From Auricularia sp. M13 (taxonomy: Eukaryota > Basidiomycota > Agaricomycetes > Auriculariales > Auriculariaceae), in contig CM073193.1 of assembly GCA_037042915.1 (NCBI GenBank), positions 186,001 to 250,000 on the forward strand: 64,000 nt of DNA, written 5' to 3'. Made by a program: the position numbers and the translations under genes. Below the pieces are notes generated by a model that was not told where the DNA came from, searched no databases, and worked only from the letters and a program-made list of their open reading frames with translations. Every line of letters begins with the position of its first letter. Position 1 is the stretch's first letter. This document shows positions 32,382 to 44,142 of the stretch, piece by piece.

Positions 32382-35197
32382 AAAGCCGGCATGTCCATGT
32401 CATTTGTGTCGATTTCGCCGCATATTTGCCGGGGGCCGGCGTCCAAAGTCCAATAATGTCATTCATGCTCCAAGCTCCAGCGCTGTGCAGGGTCCGAGGC
32501 ACTCAGACCTCAGTGAGACTCCTGCATGCCCAAATCTTACCCCGGCGCACAGGCCTTCGACGCTTACGGGGTCCGTCTGCGCAGCATTGAGAAGCCAGTA
32601 TGTAGGCCGTGAGGCGGGGGCGCGTGGCGCGGTGCACAGGATGATGGCGCGCTGATCACCGGGATCGCCTTCAGAATCCAAGGCATACATACACACAGTA
32701 CACACTTTCTGTCACTGGATCTGGAATCTGGGATCTGGGATCTCAATCTCGCCGCCAGCGCCAGCCAGATCTGCTGTCGAAGCACCAGCGACGTCAATTC
32801 TCGAGGCTGAATCAATCGGGGGCGAGGCTTCGGTGCATTGGTGAGGATGTATCATGTAACTGGCACTGGCGTCATGGTGGGGAGCCAGGACCCCGAGTCT
32901 ACACTGGGGAAGTATTTCTGCAATCTGGGCCTTGTGCGAATGCTCCCGCGCGCGCGCGACGGCGCGATCTCAGTTGTTGTTGGGGCTTGCACGCTGCCTA
33001 TCTCGCCATGGCATCGACGACTGCCGAAAAGGGATGCGACCGCTTGCTGACAGTGCCAGTAGCGCAGGCACGACATATCAGCCCGGCCGCGGGCGTGAGG
33101 AACGCAGCTAACGCGCGACAGACGCCGGATGGAGGTGGACGTAGATGTGCCACTGGCAGAGGATGAGTGAGCGAGGATTTTCGCTGCGATCGCGATACGG
33201 GGCTCGCTCAACAGCGAGTGCGTCTCGCCTCGGCATAGATATTCAATTCAGTCGAGAGCGCATGTTACAGTTGGACGTTGGACGTCGGGCGCCCAAACAG
33301 AAGAAGCACCGGTGGGCGCCCTTCTGCCAGTACAATCGCGCATTGGCATGTACATATGATCGATATGAGCTGACGGGCGACGGCAATGAGTGCCTGTATA
33401 ACACGGATAAGACCTGCCAGTGGTGCAAGCTGCCACTGGGCCCCATGTCGCAGCTGGACTGGGCCGCCGTCGAGTCCAACATTTCCAAGCAAGCCATGTC
33501 AAACTAATAGCGAATCTCAGCCAGATTCGCTGCCAGACCAGTGTGCCGTGTGCCGCCCCACGGCATTATGCCCTCCGCAACAACGCACAGCTGCGAGCTA
33601 GCGGGCCATTCCCATTCAATTTCCATACACGCTGGCGGTTGGATGATGCCAACCAGTCCCGCGGCAGGCTAGAAGAGGCCTGCGTCAAGTTGCTAGCTAA
33701 GCTGGGATGTGCTTTATCTCTGCACTGGCACTGGCACTGGCAGCCGCAGAGTTTCGGCTCGGGCTCAGTCCCCCCATCGCCATCCGAATCGCACTGTCAG
33801 CGCCGCATGCACTACATCACCCGAGGGACTCTGGCCGAGATGCCATACCTGGACAGGGAAGGATTCTAGCGGATTCACGGTCGAGGACTGCGCGGTCTCA
33901 GAAAGAACAACGAACAAATAGCCTCCAGCTGCAAGCGGCCGAAATCGAAGTCGAAGTCGCCGGAGTAGCAAGAGAACCACACTGGGACCATGAACTGGCC
34001 TCGGAGATGCTGTCAGTGGGCGCATTGAGCGGCTGTGGCAACACCTTCGACATTCAACGTTCAACATTCACGCTTCAAGGAGGTCGGCGGCGCCGACCGC
34101 AAGCAGCCCTCCTCCGGTGCCGACGCCGACGCGGCGCTCTCCTCCCGCATCGACACCGGTTTGCTGGGTCTCGAACACCGTAGCCAAAGATGAGGCACAA
34201 GCAACTGCTTCACCTCCGGCTTTGTTTCCTCTACAGCAGATGTTCTATTGGTGGAAATAATACAGTGCAGCATCAACAGCCTACCATAGCAAGTACAGTA
34301 TGTATCAGTCTGCGAAAATAGCTGCAGGTGTACACCGCCGAATTGAGGTTCTCCAGCGCACGTTCCGTTCGGTTTGCGCTCGCCCGGCATGCGGGAGTCA
34401 GGCTTGCGAACCTTCGCGGTGCCGCAGTCGAGCGGTTCCAGCACTGGCAGCGCCCCGGGTCCCCGCAGGAGATGACACTGGGGGGCTAACGTGAGATGAA
34501 TACTATTCGCCGCGGGACAGCGCATGTGTCTCACATATCTTGAAAGTGCTAAGAATACACCTGGAGGGCGACGCTTTGAGTCGAGAGGTCGGGCACCATG
34601 ATGACGGCCGACGCGGACCCGGCTCCGCGTCTTATCCGCAGATAGGCGTGCCTCGCGCGGCCCCGCGGGTGGAATGCCGCGATGCGGGATACGGTATGCG
34701 AATCCGCGCGTGTTCCGTACAGTATTGGGGACCGCAAGCAGGCTGATCATGAGTCGCGTTGGCGGGGCCGTTGGCGCTGGCGCGCGGCCGTGGATGGGAT
34801 GGGATGTGATGACTATCTATCTTCTCGATTGCGGATGGCGGGGGTGGGAGGTGGATTCGAGATGCTGGACCCCGGGAGCGAGCTGAGCAGTGCGCGGTGG
34901 TCAATATCCAGCCTGCATGTGGGATCAGATTGGCGAAGGGAAATGGCGTTCCTACGAGCGATCCGGAGTCAACGCAGGAGCGGGGAAATGCATTTCGCAG
35001 CACTCACATCCACATCCACATCCCGACCCAGGCATTCGCATGCAAAGTAGGAGTCCAACTTCCTTCACACCCATGCAAAAATTGCCAAGCAGTTCTGGCA
35101 CGGGCGCGCGGGAGTTTTGCTCCCTCATCGAGACGGGACGTATCCTCCCACGGCCGACAAGTCCTCCCGAGGCGTGCAGCGCGATAAAACAGCAAAA

Positions 35198-35490
35198 CGC
35201 TCGCCGACGTCGACGTCGGCGTCAACCTTGCCCTGATGCTCGCGTCAGGGCTGCTGCAAATCCAAGTCGAGTCAAGATAAGTTATGTATGTCATGAAAGT
35301 TCTGATGACTTACCCCACTGGCATCTCTATCTTGCTCTGAATGTAGCTGGAGTTCTCGGGGTTGGAACGAGTGCGACGCCCGACGTCGACGTTGATTTCC
35401 TCGTCGCCCTGATGCTCGCACGGTCAGGGGTGCAAATCCAAGTCGAGTCGAGTCGAGATAGGGAGTGGGAGGGATTCTTGATGACTGAGA
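35198..35490. repeat. Direct repeat, two diverged units
   Basis: Shared blocks such as gacgtcgacg, gccctgatgctcgc (35230 and 35406) and gcaaatccaagtcgagtc recur with a spacing of about 175 bp. This is a local tandem duplication with indels. No coding sense is seen. Confidence 0.6.
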
Positions 35491-36499
35491 GCTGATGCAA
35501 CGCGCGGGGCTGGCATTTTAGACGTGAGCGTCGAAGGATCCCATCGCCGTTGGCAGCGCGCGACGCGTGTAGTATCCAGCGTCGACAGGGCCGCGGGAGC
35601 AGTCGTCCATCGGCCATCCAGCTCTCCCTTGGGTGTCTGCTAGCTGCAATTGAATAAGTCGGGAGAGCACGCGGGGCGTCATCCATGACACACTCTGCTT
35701 GCTCAGTGCAACTGGCGAGACCCCGCCGTTGCAGCTTGAATCGGCCGCGGGCGTAACCGTTTCCCTGCTACTGCAATAGCGGTTAGCCACGCGTCCGCGC
35801 GGAAGAGACTCAGACTGCGACACAGCGCGAGGCCTCGCTTATTAGCCTGGGCACAGATTCCTGCGCTATCTTAGTCCGGCGCGCTGCCTTTGAATAAACA
35901 GGCGGGAACGCATGACGCACCACAGACAAGGACAAGGGAATGCGGGCGGTATGCATCACGTCGAGGACCCCGGGGAACAGTAGAGGAGGCCACTTGGCAG
36001 CTGGTAGCGGCCCGCGGTATCCCGTCGGGGGAAGGGCTGGGTGTTGTGGTACAGTACGAGACGGTCAGCTTCGTACGGTGTCTGATCATCTTGACCGGCG
36101 AGCCAGCTCTGGAGTGTGAGCAAGACATCCATGTAGAGCAACGGCCCTCAGGCTGCGGGAGATCGATATGAAGGATGTCTGCAGGCTATCGACTGGAAAA
36201 AAAAGGACCGCACTTAGTATTCGTTGGGAATGGGAATGCAGCGATGCCTGCATACCCTGAGTGCTGGCTTCGATGGACGGGTTCGGCGTCGCAGAGGGGA
36301 GGGAGGCAGACCGGCTCTGTCATGTCCGTCAGGCCAATATCCCAATTGCGTCTGGCGAAGCGTACCAGTAGGCTTGACGAACAACTCCGAGTGTGTTTGT
36401 AATTGCACGGCGAATATGCTGGGGTGTGAAGATCTGACCTTCAACGTGCGCATGGTGGGTCTCCATCATGCCTGTCTACACAGCGCAAGGCGAGTCTGT

Positions 36500-37300
36500 A
36501 TGCGGCGCGGGTCAGTTTATAAGAGTATATACTATAGCCTCGACACACAACGCCAACGCTCACCATGGAATGCGGGGCGTCTCTCCTTCATATATAGGAC
36601 GGCGAATGAATCAATGCGCCCCGCGTCCACTGGCACGTGCGACCCAGCATCTCCGCACGCGCCACCAGGAAGCAGCGAGGGACTGCAGGATTACTCTGGG
36701 ATCGCGCTCGGGATGATTAGGTTTGGCGGTATGGGCGCGTCGCCCGCCGGGAGGATTCGCTGCTGCGGGGTATACTCTAGTCAGTTATACATCGCGCGAT
36801 TAAGGCGGGCGCACCGGGTGGCTCGTGCCAGTGCATACGGTAGGATGGAATGGGATGGGATGGAGAAGGATTAGGCCGGTCGAGTCCGCAAGTGCAACTG
36901 CAAGCTCTACCTTCGATCGCGAGCCTGAGGTCGTGACGGCGCGGGACGTCAGTATATATAGACTCCCCAAGCACCAGCTCGACCAACCGGCACACCGTTC
37001 CCTCCCCCCTCCTCATTCAGCCAGGAGCGGGTCCACGTGCGCCAAGAGCGACCCAGCATCTCCGTACGCGCCACCAGCGGGGGCGAGGCTGGGGTCGTCG
37101 AAGGGACGATCTCCCCGCGCGGCCGCTCGATGGGGAAGGAAGATTCGCCGCCGCTGCTGCGGGGTACAGTATTATTGAGTCAGTGAACATATACATCGCA
37201 CGATTAAGGCGGGCGCACCGGATAGTACAGCTGCTGCGCAGGGAGGTTGTCCAAGAAGTGAGGGGGTGCTGCGCGGAGTTTCTGCCAGCATATCTTCGCG
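36500..37300. repeat. Tandem duplication of an about 405-bp TATA-containing segment
   Basis: Each unit has a TATA-like tract (ttataagagtatatacta near 36516; tatatatag near 36952), then gcgacccagcatctccg (36639; 37048), then gattaaggcgggcgcaccgg (36798; 37202). The anchors are spaced 404-409 bp apart. Each unit looks like a core promoter plus leader, yet no substantial ORF follows either one. Confidence 0.65.
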
Positions 37301-38576
37301 CTGGGTCGTCCGCGTGCATAGCAGAATAGAGTAGAGAAGCGCGGACGTCACGGCCACGCTCGTCACGAGTGCCAGCCCGCGCAAGAACGACTCCATTCCC
37401 CCGCTGCGCCCGCATCCACGCAAAAGGGCATCCGAGCGGACGGTAACGCGCCGTGTTTCGATAGATAGATATTTACGTACGGCCAAGAGGAGAAGGAGAA
37501 TGCGTAACAGCATACAGTATCGGTTGGCAGGGTAAATGGGCGCTCGATGCTGCAACTCTGAGCCGGCCCGCGGCGAAGTGTGTGGGGTGTGTGTGTGTGT
37601 GGAGCCCCACCTCGCAGCTGCAGTGGACAAGAGCTGCGATTCCCACGCGCGCGGTTCGTGCTGGTGGGAGGGGAATTAGGCGGGGAGCACGAGGATCGCG
37701 GGATGCCAGAGGGGATGTCGCGTTTGTCAACCGCTGCCGCCAGGCACAGTTACTGTATGTATCGGTATCAAGAGCGTCGAACGAAACTCGAACGCAGCCG
37801 CTGGCAAGATTGGACACGTTCAAGCAGCAGATGTATATTGCGAAGTCAGCACCTATTATGTTTCACGCGCATCAGCGTGGGAGCGTGCAAGGAGGTTCAG
37901 GTTGCGAATCCAGCCTCGTTCTTTCGGATGTCGATGGACGTAAGACGTAAGATTGTTGGACGCGTTGCGGGAGCGGTGCCGAGTAGCTAGGAGTAGCAGC
38001 GGATAGTTCATTCACTGCACCGCGCAGGAGACAGACAGCGGCCAGACTATCCGGGCAATGCGCGATACGGTAGGCACGGGCACGGAGGGACGGAGAAATG
38101 GAGAGAGAACTGGGTGATGCGGACGTCACGGCGGGGGCAGTATACGGAGTCGGAGGAAAAGGGCATCGCGTAGGCGCCGGCGTCCGGGGACGGCAGGCCG
38201 CCTGCAGGAAGGGGTCGGGAGCAGAGTGGGAGGCGGAGGGGTGGCCGGGGGGCGTGACACTGACAGCACAAACTGCAAACTGGAAAGCAGAAGGCGCGGA
38301 AACTGCCGGCCGCGGCCTTGCCTCGTTTTTTTCCTTCGGTACGTAACCGGCGTTTGACGCGTCACGCCCCTTCGCCCTTGCCTCGCCTTGCCAGCATCCC
38401 CGCGCCCCCCGCGACGGACACGGTTTTGGGTTGTGGGCTGTGTTCTGCTTGGGTCGTGGATGATGATGCGGAGGCGGAGGGACGGGACGCTATGCTCTCG
38501 GATCCGCGCGCGCTGGGTTATACGGTTGAGTTCACCCAAACACACACTCGGGCTCTATGCACGCCCGTCCAACAGT

Positions 38577-38583
38577 TATATAA
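38577..38583 (+). promoter_or_regulatory. TATA box of the NRG1-like gene
   Basis: tatataa lies 55 bp before the chosen start codon and 29 bp before an upstream out-of-frame ATG (38606), in an otherwise GC-rich stretch. Confidence 0.6.
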
Positions 38584-38631
38584 ACCGCCGCCCGCGCCCA
38601 GCAACAATGCCCGTCCTGCAAGTCCCCGCCC

Positions 38632-39480
38632 ATGCCGTCCTCGTCGAACGGAAGCACGTCGCCGCCGCCCTCCTCGTCCTCGTCCTCGGACCCCGGCAAC
38701 GGCAAGGCGAAGAAGCACGTGTGCCCGACGTGCGACCGCGCCTTCACCACCTCCGGCCACCTCGCCCGCCACGCCCGCGTCCACACCGGAGAGCGCAACC
38801 ACCACTGCCCCTTCCCCGGCTGCAACACCCGCTGTTCGCGCCAGGATAACCTCCAGCAGCAGTGCGTCTCTTCTGTCCTTGTCCAGGCACAACACTCACC
38901 GCTGACGCTCGCTTCCAGTTACCGCGTGCACCTGAGCCCGCGCTCGCGCAACATCTCCACCAGCGCCGCGCGCGCAGAGATGGCACGCCGCGCGCTCGCC
39001 GTGCAGCAGCAGCAGGCGCAGGCCCAGCAGCACGCACAACACCAGCATGCCCATCTCCATCTGCACCAGCAGCCCCTGGCGGCGTCGCAGCTCCCGCCCT
39101 TCAGCGACGCGACGGGCTTCATGGGCTCCGCGGCGCGCCCGGTGCCCACGTCCGGCTGGTGGCCCGACGCGAACAACACGCCGTCGCCGCCGACGCCGTC
39201 CCACTCGTACTACTCCACCTCCACCTCCTCGTCGTACACGCACTCGACGCCGTCGCCCGACACGTCCTACTTCCGCGCCTCCCCACACTCGAACACGAAC
39301 GCGAACACGATGGGCGGGATGATCGATGTTGGCGGATACGTCCAGCCCGCGCCCATTCCACTCAGCGGCGGCGGCGGCGGCGGGGCGCGGTATTATTCGA
39401 GTGGGCAGCAGATGCAGCACCAGCAGCAGGCGTACCCGTGGAAGGTCGAGGACCGGCATAGCGGCCACGTCGCCTATTAG
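38632..39480 (+). CDS. NRG1-like C2H2 zinc-finger transcription factor
   Basis: A nuclear DNA-binding protein of 263 residues in two exons (38632-38861, 38919-39480). After a Ser/Pro-rich start come two adjacent C2H2 fingers: Cys31/Cys34/His47/His51 with the sequence FTTSGHLARH, and Cys59/Cys64/His77/His81 with SRQDNLQQHYRVH. The intron falls in the second finger, and splicing restores its first histidine. This finger pair is characteristic of the Nrg1/Nrg2 repressor group, which acts in glucose repression and stress response in yeasts; the role here is inferred only. The rest is Gln/His-, Ser/Thr- and Gly-rich and probably disordered. An out-of-frame ATG at 38606 precedes the start, so leaky scanning or a start-site choice may matter. 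Confidence 0.85.
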   Translation: MPSSSNGSTSPPPSSSSSSDPGNGKAKKHVCPTCDRAFTTSGHLARHARVHTGERNHHCPFPGCNTRCSRQDNLQQQCVSSVLVQAQHSPLTLASSYRVHLSPRSRNISTSAARAEMARRALAVQQQQAQAQQHAQHQHAHLHLHQQPLAASQLPPFSDATGFMGSAARPVPTSGWWPDANNTPSPPTPSHSYYSTSTSSSYTHSTPSPDTSYFRASPHSNTNANTMGGMIDVGGYVQPAPIPLSGGGGGGARYYSSGQQMQHQQQAYPWKVEDRHSGHVAY

Positions 39481-39851
39481 GTGCTCGTCGACGTTCGGCC
39501 TACTAGCCGACGCGCCGGCGCTTCTTCGCCACTTCGCCGCCGCCGCCATGGTCCTCTGCTCTCCGCCGCGTCCACATCCTCCCAATCCCTCCTCGTCAAC
39601 GCCGTCTAGCGATAGCTCGCTGCCGCCGTCTCTCCACCCCCTCCCTCTTCCCGCCCCCCGTCCCACGCTTTCTTGCTAGTATCTCCTGCTCCCTCCATCT
39701 CCTTGGGTCCCGTCGATTTACTTTATGTGTAGTATACCACCTGCCCCGCCCCGTCCCGCCCCGATTCGTCCTTAGCCAGTTTTATATTCTAGCGATAGTC
39801 TACGATGTGCGCCCTCCCGTTGTATGTAACGATAGATTAGCCTCCCCGTCT

Positions 39852-39887
39852 GGGTTCGATGGGTTCGATGGGTTCGATGGGTTCGAT
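39852..39887. repeat. Short tandem repeat, 9 bp x 4
   Basis: Four perfect copies of gggttcgat lie in the likely 3' region of the NRG1-like gene. Confidence 0.85.
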
Positions 39888-42580
39888 GCAAAAACGATGC
39901 TTTGCTTTTCCGTATGGAAAAAAAAAAAAAATCCTCCGTATCTTAATCTGAGGATGTCTTCTGCGGTCTGATCATGAGTGTCTCGTGTTGTATGCGCCTC
40001 GCTTGTCGAGTCTTTTCGTCCGCCCCGGCGTCTTGTCGCCTTCTTTATCACGACCGGCGCTAAACGGATGCCTGTCTCTAATATGCCCAATGATGCACAC
40101 TCCTCCTTTGGCCCGGCGTCTATGCACTCGACACAAAGCCGGCATCTATACACCGATCGGGGACTGTTGACAGGCAGAGGAGGCCGACGTCGCCTTGGCC
40201 TGCTGCTGTGCACAGTGACAATCCGCCCGAAAGACCGACTCTCTTCCTGCCCGAGCCCATCTCCGGTGGGATGGTGCACCGTGCACGGTGAGTGCGTGCG
40301 CCGGAGGGATGCGTTGTGCGATGCGGAGTCGGAGGGATGCGTTGTGCGATGAAGCTGTGGGGATGGAGTTGGACTGAAGCTGTGGGGATGGACTGAAGAT
40401 GCAAGATCGGCGCGATGGGATGGGACGCGAAGCTATGCATCACGGCTCATCCAGTGCCAATCTCAGTGTACACTATCTCTTCTCCATCTCTATCTCAACG
40501 CTGAGAATACAGTGATTAGTGCCTGTCCCATCGTCCCATCCATCGTTCCAAGTTGCGTGTACATTCACGATTTAATTGAACTAAGTATGAGCTCGCGCGA
40601 TCAAGCTACTCTACGTACTGTACTTACTGCCAGTCTAAGTGATACAGTATCCGCGCCTCCCAAGTCCACGCATCTTTCCTCCGACAGCTCGAAGATGACG
40701 CTCAGGTCCCTACGTACTTGCTGCCAAACTGTACAGTACTGTACATACATATCCGCGACTCTCAACGCAACTCAAAAATTAAAGATGCAGCTCGTTCAGC
40801 CTTTCGCGGGATCAGACAGCCGATAACACTACTTAGATACATCTAGTCTAATAGGGGCCATGATCTAGTAGATAATCAGCTCATCATCAGGATCGGCAGC
40901 GAGGGGGCGGGGCGTTCCTAGCCCCTGAGAGGCGTGCTGATCTTGAGATCTGGGATCTGAGATCTGAGATCTGGGACGTGGGCTTGAGCTTGAGCTTGGG
41001 ATCTTAATAGTCTGCACTCCGGATCAAGTGCGAGTCTGTGCGACTGGCTCGAGTCGCGAGTCGTCAGTCGGCTGTGCGTGCGCTGTTCTGGGGATGGGGA
41101 TGGGGATGGAGTCGCGAGGTGTCACTGTATGCGTCGCTGGATATTTCAAATATGTATCAGTTCTAGGAGACGTGTGGGTGCATCTTCTGCAGTACTCGTA
41201 CATCAGCTGAGACCTCCAGCTCCCAGCTCCGAGCTAACTTCTAGTATCTGGACCCCCATGCGCCGCGCACCGCCCCCGGCGCGATGCAGGACTCGCGTCC
41301 AACTCCAAGCTCACATCATGATCATGCTTCTTCGCTGCTGCTGCACAGCTCTGAGGTTAGCCTTCCGCGAAGACCGTGAAGATCTATCGCAGAGCTCAGA
41401 GCTGCGATGTTATTGATATGCAGCACGACCGGACGCTGCAACTTGCGACGGCGTGACGATGATCGTCGGCCTGCTCGGAGGAGGGGCTGCGACCAGTGAC
41501 CAGCAGCAGGCTCGTTACCTTGGAGCGACGAAGAGGACGCGCGTGCAGGATTCTCAGAGCAACGCGACGAGAAGCTGATGTCGAGGCTTGCTACCGTGAC
41601 TTACTCCCAACGAAGCATTCCCCAGCGAGAAGCTGATATGTACGATACAGAACGAACTCCCACTGGCAGCGTAGCCGAGGTTGCGTCGCCAGCGTGGCCT
41701 GCTACGATCATCTCAGTTGCGCCGGTGGCCAGCTTCTCCTCGCGACGCCGGACGCTCTCCGGGTCCCGTCTCCGCCGTCAGACGATGCGCGTTTCGGCCC
41801 GCGCAGCACTAGCCTGGCAGGCGGACCTCGCACTGGTCCGCGGGGATCGACAACTATTGAGCGAGTGCTACCGTGGGAGCGAGAGCCTAGGCTGTCCGGC
41901 GAGTAAATATATGCATTGAACAACTCCAGATTCATGTTAGAGTGCTGCACAGTGCATACTCTAGAAGACTCCATCGATAAACCATCTTACTCGCCCTAGT
42001 AGGTTCATGCTGGACCTCGCCTGTTAACTTATTGTTGGCTGTGGGAGAGCCGAGCGGCTTCTCTTGGATGCGGGCAACATTCAATCGGCTGGGACGAGCG
42101 CTTTCCAATTCCAATCACCTAGCCGTAGCCTGCGGTATATGCAATCAACTCAAGCTCTAATCACCGAAGCTCCTCTTTCATTCATATTTGAAATATAGAC
42201 GCTAATAGCCCCGCTTTCTGGGGCGAGTGCGTGATATCGATGGAGCCTGACATCATCTCGCTCGAGCTGCACCGAGGCGCCCTCGTATCCGGGCGTCAGG
42301 CTGAGTTCCGCCGCGGCGTTCATTTCTGACCGCCGACGAATCTCAGGCTCTAAGTGCTAGGATTCCGAGGTCCTTGCGCATTCACCGGGCCCGGAGATTC
42401 GCACGTAGTGAGCGAATGCAGCAGCATCGGCAAGCGGTCCTCCGTTCCCACGGCCGTCCTCCTCGGACTCCAGGTTATGATCCCCAACTGTTCCAGCCAG
42501 TCGTTCGTCGCGCTCATCAGCAACAGTGACAAAAACCAATCCCAAAAGTGAGCCGTCCTTCACACACAAGGCGTCGCCGC
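39888..42580. other. Intergenic, nothing recognised
   Basis: 2.7 kb up to the inner edge of repeat copy B. It has short simple-sequence patches (ctgggatctgagatctgag near 40946-40975) and no open frame with a recognisable domain. Confidence 0.5.
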
Positions 42581-43087
42581 TCAGTGGTTCTCACGCGTTG
42601 TTCTTCTGAATCATGAGTCATGAGTCATGACGCCCTGCACGCCCGCCGATCAGCATGATCCCATTACGTACCCCGGCCGCCCGGCGTTCCAATTCCAAAA
42701 CGACGCCGGCAACTGAGTTCAGAGTTGAGCATGCAGATACAGGCATATACTGGGCGCCTGATTCGCTGACCCCAGGAAGGTAGATCTGAGAAAATACTGC
42801 AGCTGCGCGCAAGCGATCTCGTCCGCGGCGTTCTCACGCTCGATCGCTTGCGTCGTTGCCGACCGGCGTTTTGGAGATTTACCGTTGCACACGCGATTTG
42901 ATCAAGATTCTCTGCAGTGGTATGTATTAAACATCGCTTCATTCGTTGTTCTTGGACGTATCCATGCTCACCGATCGCCGCGCTCTGACATTGCAGCGCT
43001 GGGATCTGAGATCTCAGAAGCGGTCTCTGGGGGACCTGTTCGAACTTGGTAGGTCCAGCGCATGGCTGCGTAGCATTTTTGGCCGCG

Positions 43088-43145
43088 GCGTTGTCGGTTC
43101 AGCGCTACTAGTCATCGCGGCGTTGTCGGTTCAGCGCTACTAGTA
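43088..43145. repeat. Short tandem duplication private to copy B
   Basis: gcggcgttgtcggttcagcg plus ctactagt is present twice in a row here, but once in copy A near 6215-6245. Confidence 0.8.
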
Positions 43146-43844
43146 GGCGCTCATCTCCGAGGAAGCTCCAAGTGCGACAGAAACTTGAACGCCGCGGTCT
43201 TCAGCCAGTGTCCACATGACTATGTAATTCTACGGCTAGATGGCCACTGGTACGCGGGCGTCTACTAACGTGCACTGCGCAGCTACTGAGCCATCCGTGC
43301 AAGCGCCGAACGTAATGAAAGATCTTACATGCGGATTCGTTCCACTGTTTAGTCGCCGCCGCGCAAGCGCCAACACTTCATACACATACAGCAGTCCGAT
43401 CTAGCGTGGACACCATGTTTTTGTGAGTTCTCAATCGGGAGGGGCTTGTTGTTGATTGTGAGGTATTAGTATTACCGTCGTGATCACAAGTTTCACGCTG
43501 CTTGGGAGGACCCTATCCGAGAACGACATCTCATGGCAATACGAGATTCGAGGTCTGAGAACATACCTGTGCCTCGATTAAGCCATACAGGGCGGTAGGA
43601 AGTTCTCAGTGGCAGCTGGTCGTCGGCGAGTCGAGGTCGCCTCAGAACCACTGCACTAACGGCATGATCTCCGCACGTAATGCGGAGGGGCTCCTACTCG
43701 GCTGGCCAGGAGCTGATCCCAGGATTCTCAGCGTCAGTTCGCGCGCAGGCAAGACTGCGCGCACAATCACCTCCGCTGAGACGCTGAGCGATTCATACGC
43801 GACTCTCGAGCGGCAATCGACCTGCAACTAAACAGGGAGATGGT

Positions 43845-44142
43845 AGGACCCCCGAATATGTCATCAGATGTTAAATTTTTTAGATACTGGATACTTGTCG
43901 GCGTGACTGGGAGCGACCCAGAACATTTGGCGAATACCGTGAATGGCAAAAACATGCGCACTACATGTGCCTTGACAGCCACCAAGTATGGTAGGTACAG
44001 CCCCTGCCGATGTCTCAGAATTGTCAAATTTGTGCATTTTGCGGCCCCCAGACCCCCTTAAATGTCCGAAAATTTTCGGCTCGCCAGTATCACGATGTCC
44101 GGAAATCCAAATTTAACATCCAAAGACATATTCGGGGGTCCT
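43845..44142. mobile_element. 298-bp MITE with 8-bp target-site duplication
   Basis: Terminal inverted repeats start aggacccccgaatatgtc, perfect over 18 bp and continuing with mismatches to about 34 bp. They are flanked by the direct repeat gagatggt at 43837-43844 and 44143-44150. Copy A has a single gagatggt (accatctc at 5502-5509) and no insert, which fixes both ends. The 8-bp duplication fits the hAT superfamily. The element has no coding capacity. Confidence 0.92.

Larger units (their letters stand above)
29979..38570. other. Gene-poor region with diverged duplications
   Basis: 8.6 kb in which I see no convincing gene. Open frames are short and overlap on both strands, with no recognisable domain. 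The region holds a tandem duplication (31335-31575), a direct repeat (35198-35490), a duplicated TATA-containing segment (36500-37300) and a possible isolated exon (32217-32381). It may contain non-coding RNA genes or decayed transposons that cannot be recognised without database comparison. Confidence 0.5.

Noticed and set aside
34061-34750. 229-codon minus-strand frame in the gene-poor region
   Set aside because: No domain, biased composition, no splice-supported neighbours.
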